From positions 40,071 to 104,070 of the forward strand of contig NZ_JASFDV010000013.1 of the NCBI RefSeq assembly GCF_030766825.1: 64,000 bases of DNA, read 5' to 3'. Of the stretch, positions 1 through 7,661 are shown piece after piece (position 1 is the first letter of the stretch; every line of letters begins with the position of its first letter). A program made the translations under genes and the position numbers. The notes under the pieces were generated by a model that worked only from the letters and a program-made list of their open reading frames with translations, did not search any database and was not told where the DNA came from. Source of the stretch: Nocardiopsis sp. CC223A. Its GTDB lineage: Bacteria; Actinomycetota; Actinomycetes; Streptosporangiales; Streptosporangiaceae.

Positions 1-111
1 ACTGGGGAGGCTTGCGCGGCTTCCTGTGGCCAGCAGAGCGCCCTGGGGCCGATTGCGGCGGCTCCAGGGCGCGTGTCCCTACCGGATATGTACCTATCGA
101 GGTGAGACGGA

Positions 112-705
112 ATGCAGTGTATCGCCGGGGAACACGCCCCTCTGGGCACGGACCACCACACGTCCACGGTGGTGAGGGGGCGAGCGGGGGCGCGCCACCT
201 GCGCCCGGCCGAACTCGCGGCCGTGCGGCGGAGCGCGGGCATGGCCTTCGCCCTGAACCACGGCGGAGCGGGCGCTGACCTGCTGTCCCCGGAGTTCTCC
301 CCGCTGTTCACCCGCCCGCTCCCGCCCCGTCAGGCCGAGACCGGCGGCCTCACCTCAGGCCGGGTGATCCCCCTCCGTCCTGATCTCGTGGGCTGGACCC
401 GGCCTCTGACCGGCGGAGGCCCTCTCCGTCTGCTTCCGGGGCGCGGACGCCACCACCGGCCGGAGACCCCGCTCCACTCGACCCTGGAGGGTTACACCCA
501 CCGCACCCCGGCACCGCCTTCCACCGACCAACGGATCGCCACCTGCACCGGACGCACGTCCCCGCTCCCGGTCTCCGCCCCGGAACGACGGCCTGCCATT
601 CGGCGCTGCGCGTCCCGGGTCCGCGCCTACGTCGCCCACCCCGCGCGGGACCTGGCCCCGCTCGCCCTCGCGGTCCGCACCTACCTCTCCCAGGGAGTGC
701 GCTGA
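112..705 (+). CDS. hypothetical protein, first of three overlapping small genes
   Basis: A 197-residue reading frame starting at ATG 112. An AGGTGA Shine-Dalgarno-like sequence lies about 6 nt upstream. I recognise no domain; the middle is rich in Pro, Arg and Thr, and only the last 40 residues look like ordinary helical protein. Its stop (703-705) shares one base with the ATG of the next gene, and that gene overlaps a third by 4 nt, so the three appear translationally coupled. This tight chaining of small unknown genes is common in actinomycete integrated elements. The start is uncertain because a second in-frame ATG exists at 241. Confidence 0.5.
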   Translation: MQCIAGEHAPLGTDHHTSTVVRGRAGARHLRPAELAAVRRSAGMAFALNHGGAGADLLSPEFSPLFTRPLPPRQAETGGLTSGRVIPLRPDLVGWTRPLTGGGPLRLLPGRGRHHRPETPLHSTLEGYTHRTPAPPSTDQRIATCTGRTSPLPVSAPERRPAIRRCASRVRAYVAHPARDLAPLALAVRTYLSQGVR

Positions 706-965
706 TGCTCGCCGGAGACATCCACATCACGGACCTGTTCGACGCCATCGGCGACGCCCTGGCCCTGCCGCCCGCCGCCACCGAAGCCGACCAGGCCATC
801 CGCCGCACCGTGCTGGACCACCGCATCGCGGCCGTGTGCGCGGCCGTCGACCACATCCGCACCACCGGCGACCCGGCCGAGGCCATCGGCCTCCTCGACA
901 CGGCGGTGGAGACCCACCCGGTCACCTACACCCCTCGGCCCCCGCACCCGAGGAGTGCGCCATGA
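705..965 (+). CDS. hypothetical protein, small helical
   Basis: An 86-residue protein starting at ATG 705, which shares its A with the preceding TGA stop. It is acidic and mostly predicted helical (MLAGDIHITDLF followed by ATEADQAIRRTVLDHRIAAV), ending in a Pro-rich tail. No catalytic motif or known domain is visible. Its ATGA overlap with the next gene at 962-965 supports coupled translation and argues that it is real despite its size. Function unknown; context suggests accessory DNA beside the CRISPR array. Confidence 0.6.
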   Translation: MLAGDIHITDLFDAIGDALALPPAATEADQAIRRTVLDHRIAAVCAAVDHIRTTGDPAEAIGLLDTAVETHPVTYTPRPPHPRSAP

Positions 966-1279
966 TCCCGACCCCCTGCGGGGAGAGCGCACTCAACCCC
1001 GGCGGGGCCCGCCGTACCTGTGTCCTGGACGCCGACCACCCCGGCCGCCACGAGGACCTCACCGGGTGGCGGTGGGAGCCCCCGTTCCCAGTGCTGGAAC
1101 GGTTGCGCGCCACCTGGGGCACCACCCACCGCATCGCCTGGACCGGCTCGCTGTGGGTCGCGGTCCACCGCGATCCCAGCGCTGCATGGCGCACGCATGT
1201 CGAACCCACACCGGCTCAACTCGAAGACCGCCTCCGCCGACACACGGCTTCACGCGCTGAGCCTCGGCCGCGCCCGTGA
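962..1279 (+). CDS. hypothetical protein with Cys/His-rich N-terminal motif
   Basis: A 105-residue protein. I chose ATG 962 because it overlaps the preceding stop by 4 nt (ATGA); longer in-frame extensions read Pro/Arg-rich shadow sequence. Residues 5-35 hold a CVLDADHPGRHEDLTGWRW motif, a Cys followed by H-x3-H that recurs in small proteins of actinomycete mobile elements and may bind metal (inference). The rest has aromatic beta-like stretches (RIAWTGSLWVAVHRD). It is the last gene before the CRISPR leader. Function unknown. Confidence 0.6.
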   Translation: MIPTPCGESALNPGGARRTCVLDADHPGRHEDLTGWRWEPPFPVLERLRATWGTTHRIAWTGSLWVAVHRDPSAAWRTHVEPTPAQLEDRLRRHTASRAEPRPRP

Positions 1280-1412
1280 CCCGGTCCCGGAGCGGGGGCC
1301 GCACTGCGCCTGCGACCCTCGCTTCCGTGCATCCGTGTGCGCTGGTCTGCTTGAGTCTCCTTGCCGCCACATGCCACAGTGGATGCGGCTGCAAGCCCCT
1401 CCGAGCCTATGT

Positions 1413-1436
1413 AACGCGGGGATAACGCCCCGCGTT
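1413..1436 (+). promoter_or_regulatory. inverted repeat in the CRISPR leader
   Basis: AACGCGGGG (1413-1421) and CCCCGCGTT (1428-1436) form a perfect 9-bp dyad with a 6-nt loop. It ends 17 bp before the first CRISPR repeat. Its left arm shares CGCGGGGAT with the repeat, so the leader carries an imitation of the repeat stem. Possible roles are a protein site for spacer integration or a hairpin at the start of the crRNA precursor; neither can be told from sequence. Confidence 0.5.
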
Positions 1437-1453
1437 TCCCCAGGTCGTTAACT

Positions 1454-1847
1454 GTGAGCCCCGCGCACGCGGGGATGGACCGGCGGACGGCGGGTACATC
1501 GTCGCCGCGCCCAGGTGAGCCCCGCGCACGCGGGGATGGACCGGTCACGCGGGAATCGGGCGAGCGCCATTTACGTGAGCCCCGCGCACGCGGGGATGGA
1601 CCGCGATATGCGGCTCGCCCTGTACAAGCGCGCCCGTGAGCCCCGCGCACGCGGGGATGGACCGACCCCGAACCTGGCCCGGTTCCTGATCCAGGTGTGA
1701 GCCCCGCGCACGCGGGGATGGACCCCCGCACCGGAACGGGCGGCCCAGGCGGCGGCGGTGAGCCCCGCGCACGCGGGGATGGACCGAACATGGGCAACAA
1801 CCTCCAGCAGCTCACCTTGTGAGCCCCGCGCACGCGGGGATGGACCG
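1454..1847 (+). CRISPR. type I-E-like CRISPR array, 7 repeats and 6 spacers
   Basis: Seven 29-nt repeats start at 1454, 1515, 1575, 1636, 1697, 1758 and 1819. All are identical except the fifth, whose last base is C instead of G. Each begins GTGAGCCCC, contains a 7-bp stem CCCCGCG/CGCGGGG around CA, and ends GATGGACCG, the arrangement of type I-E repeats. Spacers are 32 nt except the second (31 nt). By analogy with I-E repeats the leader is at the left and transcription is on the plus strand. No cas genes lie in this window. The 1280-1453 stretch is the presumed leader. No recognisable degenerate repeat follows 1847 directly. Confidence 0.97.
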
Positions 1848-2037
1848 CGGCCCTCTTGCCGGGGCGTAGCCTCGCCCTCCTGGCTCTCCAGGGTGCGCCA
1901 GACGTCATCACGGTCGGTCCGGTAGCGGTCGGCGGCGACCCGGAGGGAACCGTGGGCGCGGTCGGCCCGGCCCGGTGGACAAGGGGCCCACGATGACCCT
2001 GCCGGGGGTCGCAGACGAAAGCGGGCAGGTCTCGGTC

Positions 2038-2598
2038 CTATCGGCCGTCCTGCGGGCGCCAGTCGCGGCGGAGGAGGCCGAACACCCAGGAGTCGGAGAC
2101 GTCGCCGTTGACGACGCAGTCCTCGCGGAGGGTGCCTTCGCGGACGAAGCCGAGCTTCTCCAGGACCCGGGCGGACGCCACGTTGCGGGTGTCGGTCTCC
2201 GCCTGGACACGGTTCAGGTCCAGGGTGTCGAACGCCCACCCAAGGACGGCGTGCGCGGTCTCCGTGGCGTAGCCGTGGCCCCACGCGTCGGCGTCGAAGA
2301 TGTAGCCCAGGGACGCGCTGCGGAAATCCGGGTTCCAGCCGGTCAGGCCGCACCAGCCGATGAACGCGCCGTCGGAGGCGCGGTCGACGGCCACCCGCGC
2401 TCCCGTGCCTTCCTCCTCGATCGTCCGGCAGTTCGCGAGGAAGCGCTGGGCGATCGCCTCTTCGGTCCACGGCGGGGAGTCCCAGTAACGCATCACGTGG
2501 GTACTGCTGTGCAGCGCGTAGAGCGGTGCCGCGTCGGTGTCGGTGAACGGCCGCAACCGCAGGCGGGCGGTGTGCAGCTCAGGGGCGGGCAATGTCAT
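2038..2598 (-). CDS. GNAT N-acetyltransferase, RimJ/RimL type
   Basis: A 186-residue acetyltransferase of the RimJ/RimL (Acetyltransf_3) group, which transfers acetyl from acetyl-CoA to amino groups; the substrate is unknown. The N-terminal beta strand reads HTARLRLRPFTDTDAAPLYAL. The acetyl-CoA-binding segment appears as WGHGYATETAHAVLGWAFD near residue 108, followed by NVASARVLEKLGFVREGTLR, diagnostic of the family. I chose ATG 2598 over the ATG three codons upstream because an AGGA sits about 8 nt before it. The gene lies between the CRISPR array and its stranded repeat, an unusual position suggesting insertion or deletion there. Confidence 0.9.
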   Translation of the reverse strand: MTLPAPELHTARLRLRPFTDTDAAPLYALHSSTHVMRYWDSPPWTEEAIAQRFLANCRTIEEEGTGARVAVDRASDGAFIGWCGLTGWNPDFRSASLGYIFDADAWGHGYATETAHAVLGWAFDTLDLNRVQAETDTRNVASARVLEKLGFVREGTLREDCVVNGDVSDSWVFGLLRRDWRPQDGR

Positions 2599-2829
2599 GC
2601 GGAGCATCCTGCCGCGTCACCCTCGCCTCCGACCACCCATTTATCCGGACGCCCGGGGCCGCACATGTCCCGGTGAGGCCGAGCACGCCGCATGGGCGGT
2701 GAGTCCCGGTACCGTGCCGGGCTCCGGACGGCCGGTCAACCGGACGGGTGGACCGGCACGGTCACCGCCGCAGGACCGCTTTCACCTGCCTGCAATCGAT
2801 GTATCGATGCGGTCGGGGAGCACCCGGTG

Positions 2830-2858
2830 GTGAACCTCGCGCACGAGGGAATGGACCG
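2830..2858 (+). repeat. diverged single CRISPR repeat
   Basis: These 29 bases match the array repeat at 25 of 29 positions (changes at repeat positions 5, 8, 17 and 21), in the same orientation. It lies 982 bp after the end of the last intact repeat. Changes at 8 and 17 weaken the stem without compensation, so it is probably inactive. It looks like a leftover trailer-end repeat from a once longer array. Confidence 0.8.
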
Positions 2859-2994
2859 GTCTCGGAGCACCGGGGGCAGCGAAAAGGCCATGAGTACCGC
2901 ACTCGGGGACGGCCGTGCCCGGCATCGCATCGGCAGGGTCCGCTTCGATGGCATCCCCTCGTTCTCACCGAACCCGCAGCCTCTGAGTAAGGTC

Positions 2995-3025
2995 TTGACC
3001 CTCACACCGTGTCAGGCGGTCGACT
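2995..3025 (+). promoter_or_regulatory. MerR-type promoter and operator
   Basis: TTGACC (2995-3000) and a weak TCGACT (3020-3025) are separated by 19 bp, the long spacer typical of MerR-controlled promoters. The spacer carries an imperfect dyad centred on ACACCGTGT. This fits autoregulation of the MerR gene that starts at 3036. Confidence 0.55.
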
Positions 3026-3035
3026 CGGAGACATC

Positions 3036-3857
3036 ATGTTCACCATCGGAGATTTCGCCCGGCACGGCTGTGTCTCGGTCCGCATGCTGCGTCACTACGA
3101 CGCGACAGGACTCCTGCACCCGGCCCACGTCGACCCCGCCAGCGGCTACCGCTACTACACCGCGGCCCAGCTCTCCCGCCTCAACCGGATCATCGCGCTC
3201 AAGGACCTCGGGTTCACCCTCCAACAGGTCCGGGAGATCGTCGACGAGAAGGTCGGCGCCGAGGAACTGCGCGGCATGCTGCGGCTGCGGCGGGCCGAAC
3301 TGGAGACCGCGAGGGCTTCCGCGGAAGCCCGGCTGCTCCAGGTCGAGGCGAGGCTCCGAGCGATCGAGAGCGAGGGGCGCATGCCCACCAACGACGTCGT
3401 CGTCAAGAACCTCCCCGCCGTCCGGGTGGCGGAGCTGACCGGGACCGCCGCGAGTTTCGACCCCGAGGACATCACCCCCGTCATCGGGCCGCTCTACGAC
3501 GAGCTGTTCCGGCTCCTGGAAGCGGCGGGCATCGCCCACACCGGCCCCGGTATCGCCTACTACGAGGACGCCCCGGAGGGCGGCGGCAGGATCACCGTCC
3601 ACGCCGCCGTCCAGGTCTCCGCCCCTCTCCGAGAAGGCGACCTCCGCGTCCTCGACCTGCCGTCCTTCGACCAGGCGGCGACCATCGTGCACCGCGGTTC
3701 GATGGACGCCGTGTTCCCCACCGCCCAGACCCTGGCCCACTGGATCGACGCCAACGGCTACCGGTCGGCCGGGTACCCCCGTGAGATCAACCTGGAGTGC
3801 CCCGAGGACCGCGGCGCCTGGGTGACCGAACTCCAGGCACCGGTGACCCGGGCCTGA
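3036..3857 (+). CDS. MerR family regulator with GyrI-like effector domain
   Basis: A 273-residue regulator resembling BmrR/TipA-class proteins. The N-terminal winged HTH reads FTIGDFARHGCVSVRMLRHY, then GLLHPAHVDPASGYRYY (residues 1-45). A long dimerisation helix follows (ALKDLGFTLQQVREIVDE to about residue 120). The C-terminal 150 residues resemble a GyrI-like effector-binding domain, which usually binds hydrophobic cations. ATG 3036 was chosen because MFTIGDFA is the canonical MerR start and GGAG lies about 6 nt upstream; the frame is open 9 codons further. The 19-bp-spaced promoter upstream suggests autoregulation. No transporter target is adjacent. Confidence 0.9.
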   Translation: MFTIGDFARHGCVSVRMLRHYDATGLLHPAHVDPASGYRYYTAAQLSRLNRIIALKDLGFTLQQVREIVDEKVGAEELRGMLRLRRAELETARASAEARLLQVEARLRAIESEGRMPTNDVVVKNLPAVRVAELTGTAASFDPEDITPVIGPLYDELFRLLEAAGIAHTGPGIAYYEDAPEGGGRITVHAAVQVSAPLREGDLRVLDLPSFDQAATIVHRGSMDAVFPTAQTLAHWIDANGYRSAGYPREINLECPEDRGAWVTELQAPVTRA

Positions 3858-3999
3858 CCGGACGCCCCTGATTCCCGGCCGGGAGCAGGCCGCGACCGGG
3901 GTCGTGCGGCGGGGCCGCAACGCGCCCGCCGTTCGCCCCCGCCCTGGGGGCTCACCGCGACGGGCCGGTGCCACGGCGAGGAACCCGCGCCGGTCCGCC

Positions 4000-4230
4000 T
4001 CAGCGGCCTTCGGCCCCGTTCCTGCGGGCGGCGGCCCTGGCACCCCGCCGACGCAGGTTGACCCGTTCCAGCCAGCGGTCGACCGCCTCGTACCCGGCGA
4101 TGCTGAGCCCCATCAGCCCCAGGAGCCCGGTGATCACAGAGACGGTGATCAGGTTCAGCACCGAACAGAGCACCGCCACGATCACGAACCCGACCCCGAG
4201 GCCGAGCCCCCACTTTCCAATGCCGCTCAT
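4000..4230 (-). CDS. small membrane protein, hypothetical
   Basis: A 76-residue protein with two predicted membrane helices (about residues 8-27 and 30-47: GLGVGFVIVAVLCSVLN and VSVITGLLGLMGLSIAGY) and a basic, arginine-rich tail from residue 50 on. By the positive-inside rule the tail is probably cytoplasmic. GGGAG sits 4-8 nt before the ATG. It stands alone between two unrelated genes. No family recognised. Confidence 0.65.
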   Translation of the reverse strand: MSGIGKWGLGLGVGFVIVAVLCSVLNLITVSVITGLLGLMGLSIAGYEAVDRWLERVNLRRRGARAAARRNGAEGR

Positions 4231-4349
4231 ATCTCCCAGCCCTCTCGAATCCGCCCCGGTCGTTCGATGCCCGGCAAGCGTAGCGAGAACCGGCCCGGAC
4301 GCGGCTTTCGCGCCACCGCCACAGGGTGACCGCGACCGCCGACCGTCCC

Positions 4350-5189
4350 TCAGCGCAGCGCCTGGGCCCCGATCACCGACAGCAGCCGGAGCTTCTCGTG
4401 GCTCTCGCTGCCCGGGACGGCCGTGTAGACCATCAGCGAGTGCGACTGGCCCGGGTCGGTCAGCCTTTGACAGTGCAGCTCCAAGGCACCGACCTCCGGA
4501 TGCACGAAGTGCTTGACGTCATGCGGACGCACCCCCACCTCGTGCTCCTCCCACACCCGCCGGAACTCCTCGCTCCGTTCCAACAGCAGGTCCGCGAGAT
4601 GGGCGGCCTGCGAGTCCGGCCCCCGGAGGGTGAGGACCTGGCGCAGCCCCGAGGCGTACATACGGGAGAGGAACCCGTGCTCCTCCGGCGCGTACAGCAG
4701 CCGCGCCCCCGGGTCGGTGAACCACCGGTACCCGATGCTGCGCTCGGGCCCCGTGAACCGGGTCGTGTCCCCGGTCAGCGCCACCCCCATCGGGCTCTGC
4801 CGCAGCGTCTCCCCGAGTTCGGTGACGACCTCCGCCGGAGTGTCGTCCAACCGGTCCAGGATCCGCAGCAGGCCGGGGCTGACATGTTCGCTCACCGCGC
4901 CGCGCGCGGGCGGGTTGTGCCCGGCCAGACGGAACAGGTGGTCCCGCTCATCCAGCGACAGGTGCAACCCCTGGGCGATCGAGGCCAGCATCTGGGGCGA
5001 CGGCTGCGGCCCGCGCTCCTGTTCGAGCCGCGAGTAGTAGTCGGTCGACATGTGGCACAGCACCGCGACCTCCTCGCGCCGCAGCCCCGTGGTCCTGCGC
5101 CGCCGCCCCCGCAGCATGCCGACGTCCTCGGGTTGCAGCGCCTCCCGCCGGTTCCGGAGGAACTCCGCCAGTCCGGTGCGATCGATCAC
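4350..5189 (-). CDS. XRE-family regulator with MmyB-like ligand domain
   Basis: A 279-residue regulator. The N-terminal HTH (about residues 5-70) contains RTTGLRREEVAVLCHMSTDYYSRLEQ, typical of the MmyB group. The C-terminal 170 residues form the MmyB-like PAS-type domain (TRFTGPERSIGYRWFTDPGARLLY; LHCQRLTDPGQSHSLMVYTA), which binds fatty-acid-like ligands in characterised members. GTG 5189 was chosen because AGAAGG lies about 7 nt upstream and the extra 30 upstream codons are low-complexity. It is divergent from an SDR gene, a pairing found repeatedly in actinomycetes where the regulator controls the reductase. Confidence 0.92.
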   Translation of the reverse strand: MIDRTGLAEFLRNRREALQPEDVGMLRGRRRRTTGLRREEVAVLCHMSTDYYSRLEQERGPQPSPQMLASIAQGLHLSLDERDHLFRLAGHNPPARGAVSEHVSPGLLRILDRLDDTPAEVVTELGETLRQSPMGVALTGDTTRFTGPERSIGYRWFTDPGARLLYAPEEHGFLSRMYASGLRQVLTLRGPDSQAAHLADLLLERSEEFRRVWEEHEVGVRPHDVKHFVHPEVGALELHCQRLTDPGQSHSLMVYTAVPGSESHEKLRLLSVIGAQALR

Positions 5190-5504
5190 GGCACGCCTTC
5201 TTCCTGCCAGGTGTACGGGGTTCCGGGGCCCGGCCTCCCGGGATCCGAGGTTCGGGGATCCGGGCCCGCAAGACGCCAAGGTTCTCCAAAGGACTCAGGG
5301 GACCCGAAGACCCGCCACCGGCACCTCACCAGGACCTCACCAGGGCCTTCTCCTGTGTCTACCGCCCGCGCGCGCCTCCGACAACGGATCGCCGATCCCC
5401 CCTTACGTTCGGGGGGCGACCGCGTCAGCCCCGGACCGGGAGTCCCTGGATGACTCCGCCGACTTCGCCGATCGTGAAACCATCACGACCCAAGGAGCCG
5501 AACC
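5190..5504. promoter_or_regulatory. divergent intergenic region between MmyB regulator and SDR
   Basis: This 315-bp region must hold the promoters of both genes. It contains CCCCCC and GGGGGG arms around TTACGTTC (about 5397-5416), a candidate operator, and a short direct repeat of CACCAGG near 5326-5345. No gene is seen. Confidence 0.45.
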
Positions 5505-6449
5505 ATGCCTCGCCGAACCATCGACATCACCGTGCCCGACCTGACCGGGAAGCTCGCCCTCGTCACCGGTGCGAGCGACGGTATGGGCCTGGGCATGGCC
5601 GAACGCCTGGCCGCGGCCGGCGCCGAGGTCCTCCTGCCCGTCCGCAACCCCCGCAAGGGCGCGGACGCGATCGCGAGGATCCACCGGAACCACCCGACCG
5701 CCCGGGCCTCCCTGCGCGACCTCGACCTCTCCTCGCTCGACTCGGTCGCCGCCCTCGGGGACACCCTCCGCGGCGAGGGCCGTCCGATCCACATCCTCAT
5801 CAACAACGCGGGAGTGATGACACCGCCCGACCGGCAGACCACGGCGGACGGCTTCGAGCTCCAGTTCGGCACCAACCACCTCGGCCACTTCGCGCTCGTC
5901 GGCCACCTGCTCCCGTTGCTGCGCGCGGGCCGCGCCCGCGTCACCTCGCAGGTCAGCATCGCCGCCCGGCGCGGCGCCATCAACTGGGACGACCTGAACC
6001 GGGAACGGTCCTACGACGGCATGCGCGCCTACAGTCAGTCCAAGATCGCGTTCGGGCTCTTCGGCCTCGAACTCCAGCGGCGCAGCCGAACCCACGGGTG
6101 GGGCATCACCAGCAACCTGTCCCACCCCGGGGTGGCCCCGACCAGTCTGCTCGCCGCCCGCCCCGAGGTCGGCCGCGACCGGGACACCCTGGGCGTGCGC
6201 CTGATCCGGTTCCTGTCCGCCCGCGGCATCCTCGCCGGTACGGTCGAGACCGCCAAGCTCCCCGCCCTCATGGCCGCGACCGACCCCGCCGCGAAGCCCG
6301 GCGTGCTCTACAGCCCCAGCGGTCCCGGGAACCTCGGCGGACGGCCCGCCGAACAGAAGCTCTACGCACCCCTGCGCAGCCCGCAGGAGGCCGAGCGGGT
6401 CTGGCGGGTCTCCGAACAGCTCACCCGGACCGAGATCCCCGCCGCATGA
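5505..6449 (+). CDS. short-chain dehydrogenase/reductase
   Basis: A 314-residue SDR enzyme, an NAD(P)-dependent oxidoreductase of unknown substrate. The cofactor motif [13 protein letters not shown] is near residue 21, the NNAG motif is at INNAGVM near 101, and the catalytic YxxxK is YSQSK near 174, preceded by [11 protein letters not shown] carrying the serine. Loops such as [20 protein letters not shown] match the retinol dehydrogenase/WWOX-like subgroup. AAGGAG precedes the ATG. It is divergent from the MmyB-type regulator, which probably controls it. Confidence 0.93.
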   Translation: MPRRTIDITVPDLTGKLALVTGASDGMGLGMAERLAAAGAEVLLPVRNPRKGADAIARIHRNHPTARASLRDLDLSSLDSVAALGDTLRGEGRPIHILINNAGVMTPPDRQTTADGFELQFGTNHLGHFALVGHLLPLLRAGRARVTSQVSIAARRGAINWDDLNRERSYDGMRAYSQSKIAFGLFGLELQRRSRTHGWGITSNLSHPGVAPTSLLAARPEVGRDRDTLGVRLIRFLSARGILAGTVETAKLPALMAATDPAAKPGVLYSPSGPGNLGGRPAEQKLYAPLRSPQEAERVWRVSEQLTRTEIPAA

Positions 6450-6471
6450 GCGCCGACGCGGGAGGACGGCG

Positions 6472-7503
6472 GTGCGCCCGGCGACAATGGGGGGCATGAC
6501 CCCCTCCCCGACGCCGCACCACAGCGGAGGACACCGGCCGTCCCCCCGGCCAGAGGACGGCCCGGACCGGGACCCGGCGGCGACGCGCGCCGTCACCGCC
6601 CGCCTCATCGCCCTGGACACCCGCATCGGCGCCCGGCACCTGGTCGCGGACGCCGCCTCGGCGGCGTCGGCCGCCCGCCGTGCGGTGCGGCTCGGGACCG
6701 GGGCAGGGACCGGGGCCGACCGGGACCTGCTCTCCGCCGCCGCGGAGGCCCACCAGGTCGCCGGGTGGATCGCCTACGACGCCGAACACCAGCGCCTGTC
6801 CCGGCGGATGAGCCTGGAGGCGCTGCGGCTGGCGCGCGCCGCCGGGGACCGCTCGATGGAGCACTTCGCGCTCGCCCAGCTCGCCATGCAGGATGTGCAC
6901 GTCCGCCGGCCGGACGAGGCCGCCCGCATCTGCGACACGGTGTCGGTGCGGACCCGCGGCAGCGTGCGCACCCTGTTCACACTGCGGGCGGCGCGGGCCG
7001 CGGCACAACGGGGCGAGCGGACGCGCGCCCTGGACCTGATCCGCCTGACCTACAGCCGTCACCTGGACGGGCCGCGTGCGGGGGACCCGGCCTGGGCCTG
7101 GTGGGTGAACGAGGCGGAGATCGCCTGGCACCACGCCATGATCCACGCCGACACCGGGGACCGGGCCGGGGCCGTCGAGCGGTTCATCGCCGCCACCGAC
7201 CGCCCGGGGTACGCGCGCGCCGTGTTCGTCGCCCACGCGAGCCTGCTGTGGGCGCTGGCCCGGGCGGGCGCCTGGGACGAGGCGGAGGCGGTGCTCGTGC
7301 ACGAGGTGCTGCCGCGCCTGGGGGAGGTGTCCTCGGTGCGTGTCGAACGCATGCTGGCCGAGGCGGCCCACCGGCTCGACGGCGCCGCCCGGCGGCCGAG
7401 CCTGCGCGACGCGGCCCACGCCCTCGCCGTGACCCTGGACTCCCTCCGCGCCGGGTACCGGACCGGGCCGGACGCCCCGGCCATCCGTCCCCGCTCCGGA
7501 TGA
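6472..7503 (+). CDS. TPR-like protein resembling the C-terminal half of actinomycete XRE regulators
   Basis: A 343-residue helical protein. After a Pro-rich N-terminus (to about 30) it is built of helical hairpins such as HQRLSRRMSLEALRLARAAG and DRSMEHFALAQLAMQDVHV, like the TPR domain that follows the HTH in many Streptomyces XRE regulators. No HTH is present. GTG 6472 was selected because GGAGGA lies 5 nt before it; alternatives are ATG 6487 and 6496. It lies just after the SDR gene (22-nt gap), so the two may be co-transcribed. It could act as a partner of a separate DNA-binding protein; this is inference. Confidence 0.75.
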   Translation: MRPATMGGMTPSPTPHHSGGHRPSPRPEDGPDRDPAATRAVTARLIALDTRIGARHLVADAASAASAARRAVRLGTGAGTGADRDLLSAAAEAHQVAGWIAYDAEHQRLSRRMSLEALRLARAAGDRSMEHFALAQLAMQDVHVRRPDEAARICDTVSVRTRGSVRTLFTLRAARAAAQRGERTRALDLIRLTYSRHLDGPRAGDPAWAWWVNEAEIAWHHAMIHADTGDRAGAVERFIAATDRPGYARAVFVAHASLLWALARAGAWDEAEAVLVHEVLPRLGEVSSVRVERMLAEAAHRLDGAARRPSLRDAAHALAVTLDSLRAGYRTGPDAPAIRPRSG

Positions 7504-7661
7504 CGCCCCCGGCCCGGGGCGGCGCTCAGCACCGGCGGCGCGCCGGATCGGTGCGCTCGGTGTCGACGCCGACCCGATCCGTCCGCTCCTGTCCAGGCCG
7601 CCCGGAGAACCACCGGCGGCATCCGCCGCCGAACGCGGTCGAAGGCGGCGGACGCCTCCCG

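Larger units (their letters stand above)
2599..3035. other. noncoding interval holding a stranded CRISPR repeat and the MerR promoter
   Basis: This 437-bp gap has no convincing gene. It contains a diverged CRISPR repeat (2830-2858) and the promoter of the following MerR gene near 2995-3025. A GC-rich partial dyad occurs at about 2702-2722. I looked for further repeat copies at 61-bp steps on both sides of 2830 and found none. Confidence 0.6.

Noticed and set aside
1454..1700. Two plus-strand ORFs starting MSPAHAGMDR across the CRISPR array
   Set aside because: They are translations of the repeats; the same peptide recurs with each repeat.
1216..2470. Minus-strand ORFs rich in SIPACAGLT and SPRARGS across the array
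   Set aside because: Classic spurious proteins from antisense reading of I-E repeats.
2692..2760. Possible further diverged CRISPR repeats (GTGAGTCCC at 2699, TGGACCG at 2748)
   Set aside because: Only one end matches in each case and the spacing to 2830 is not a multiple of 61.
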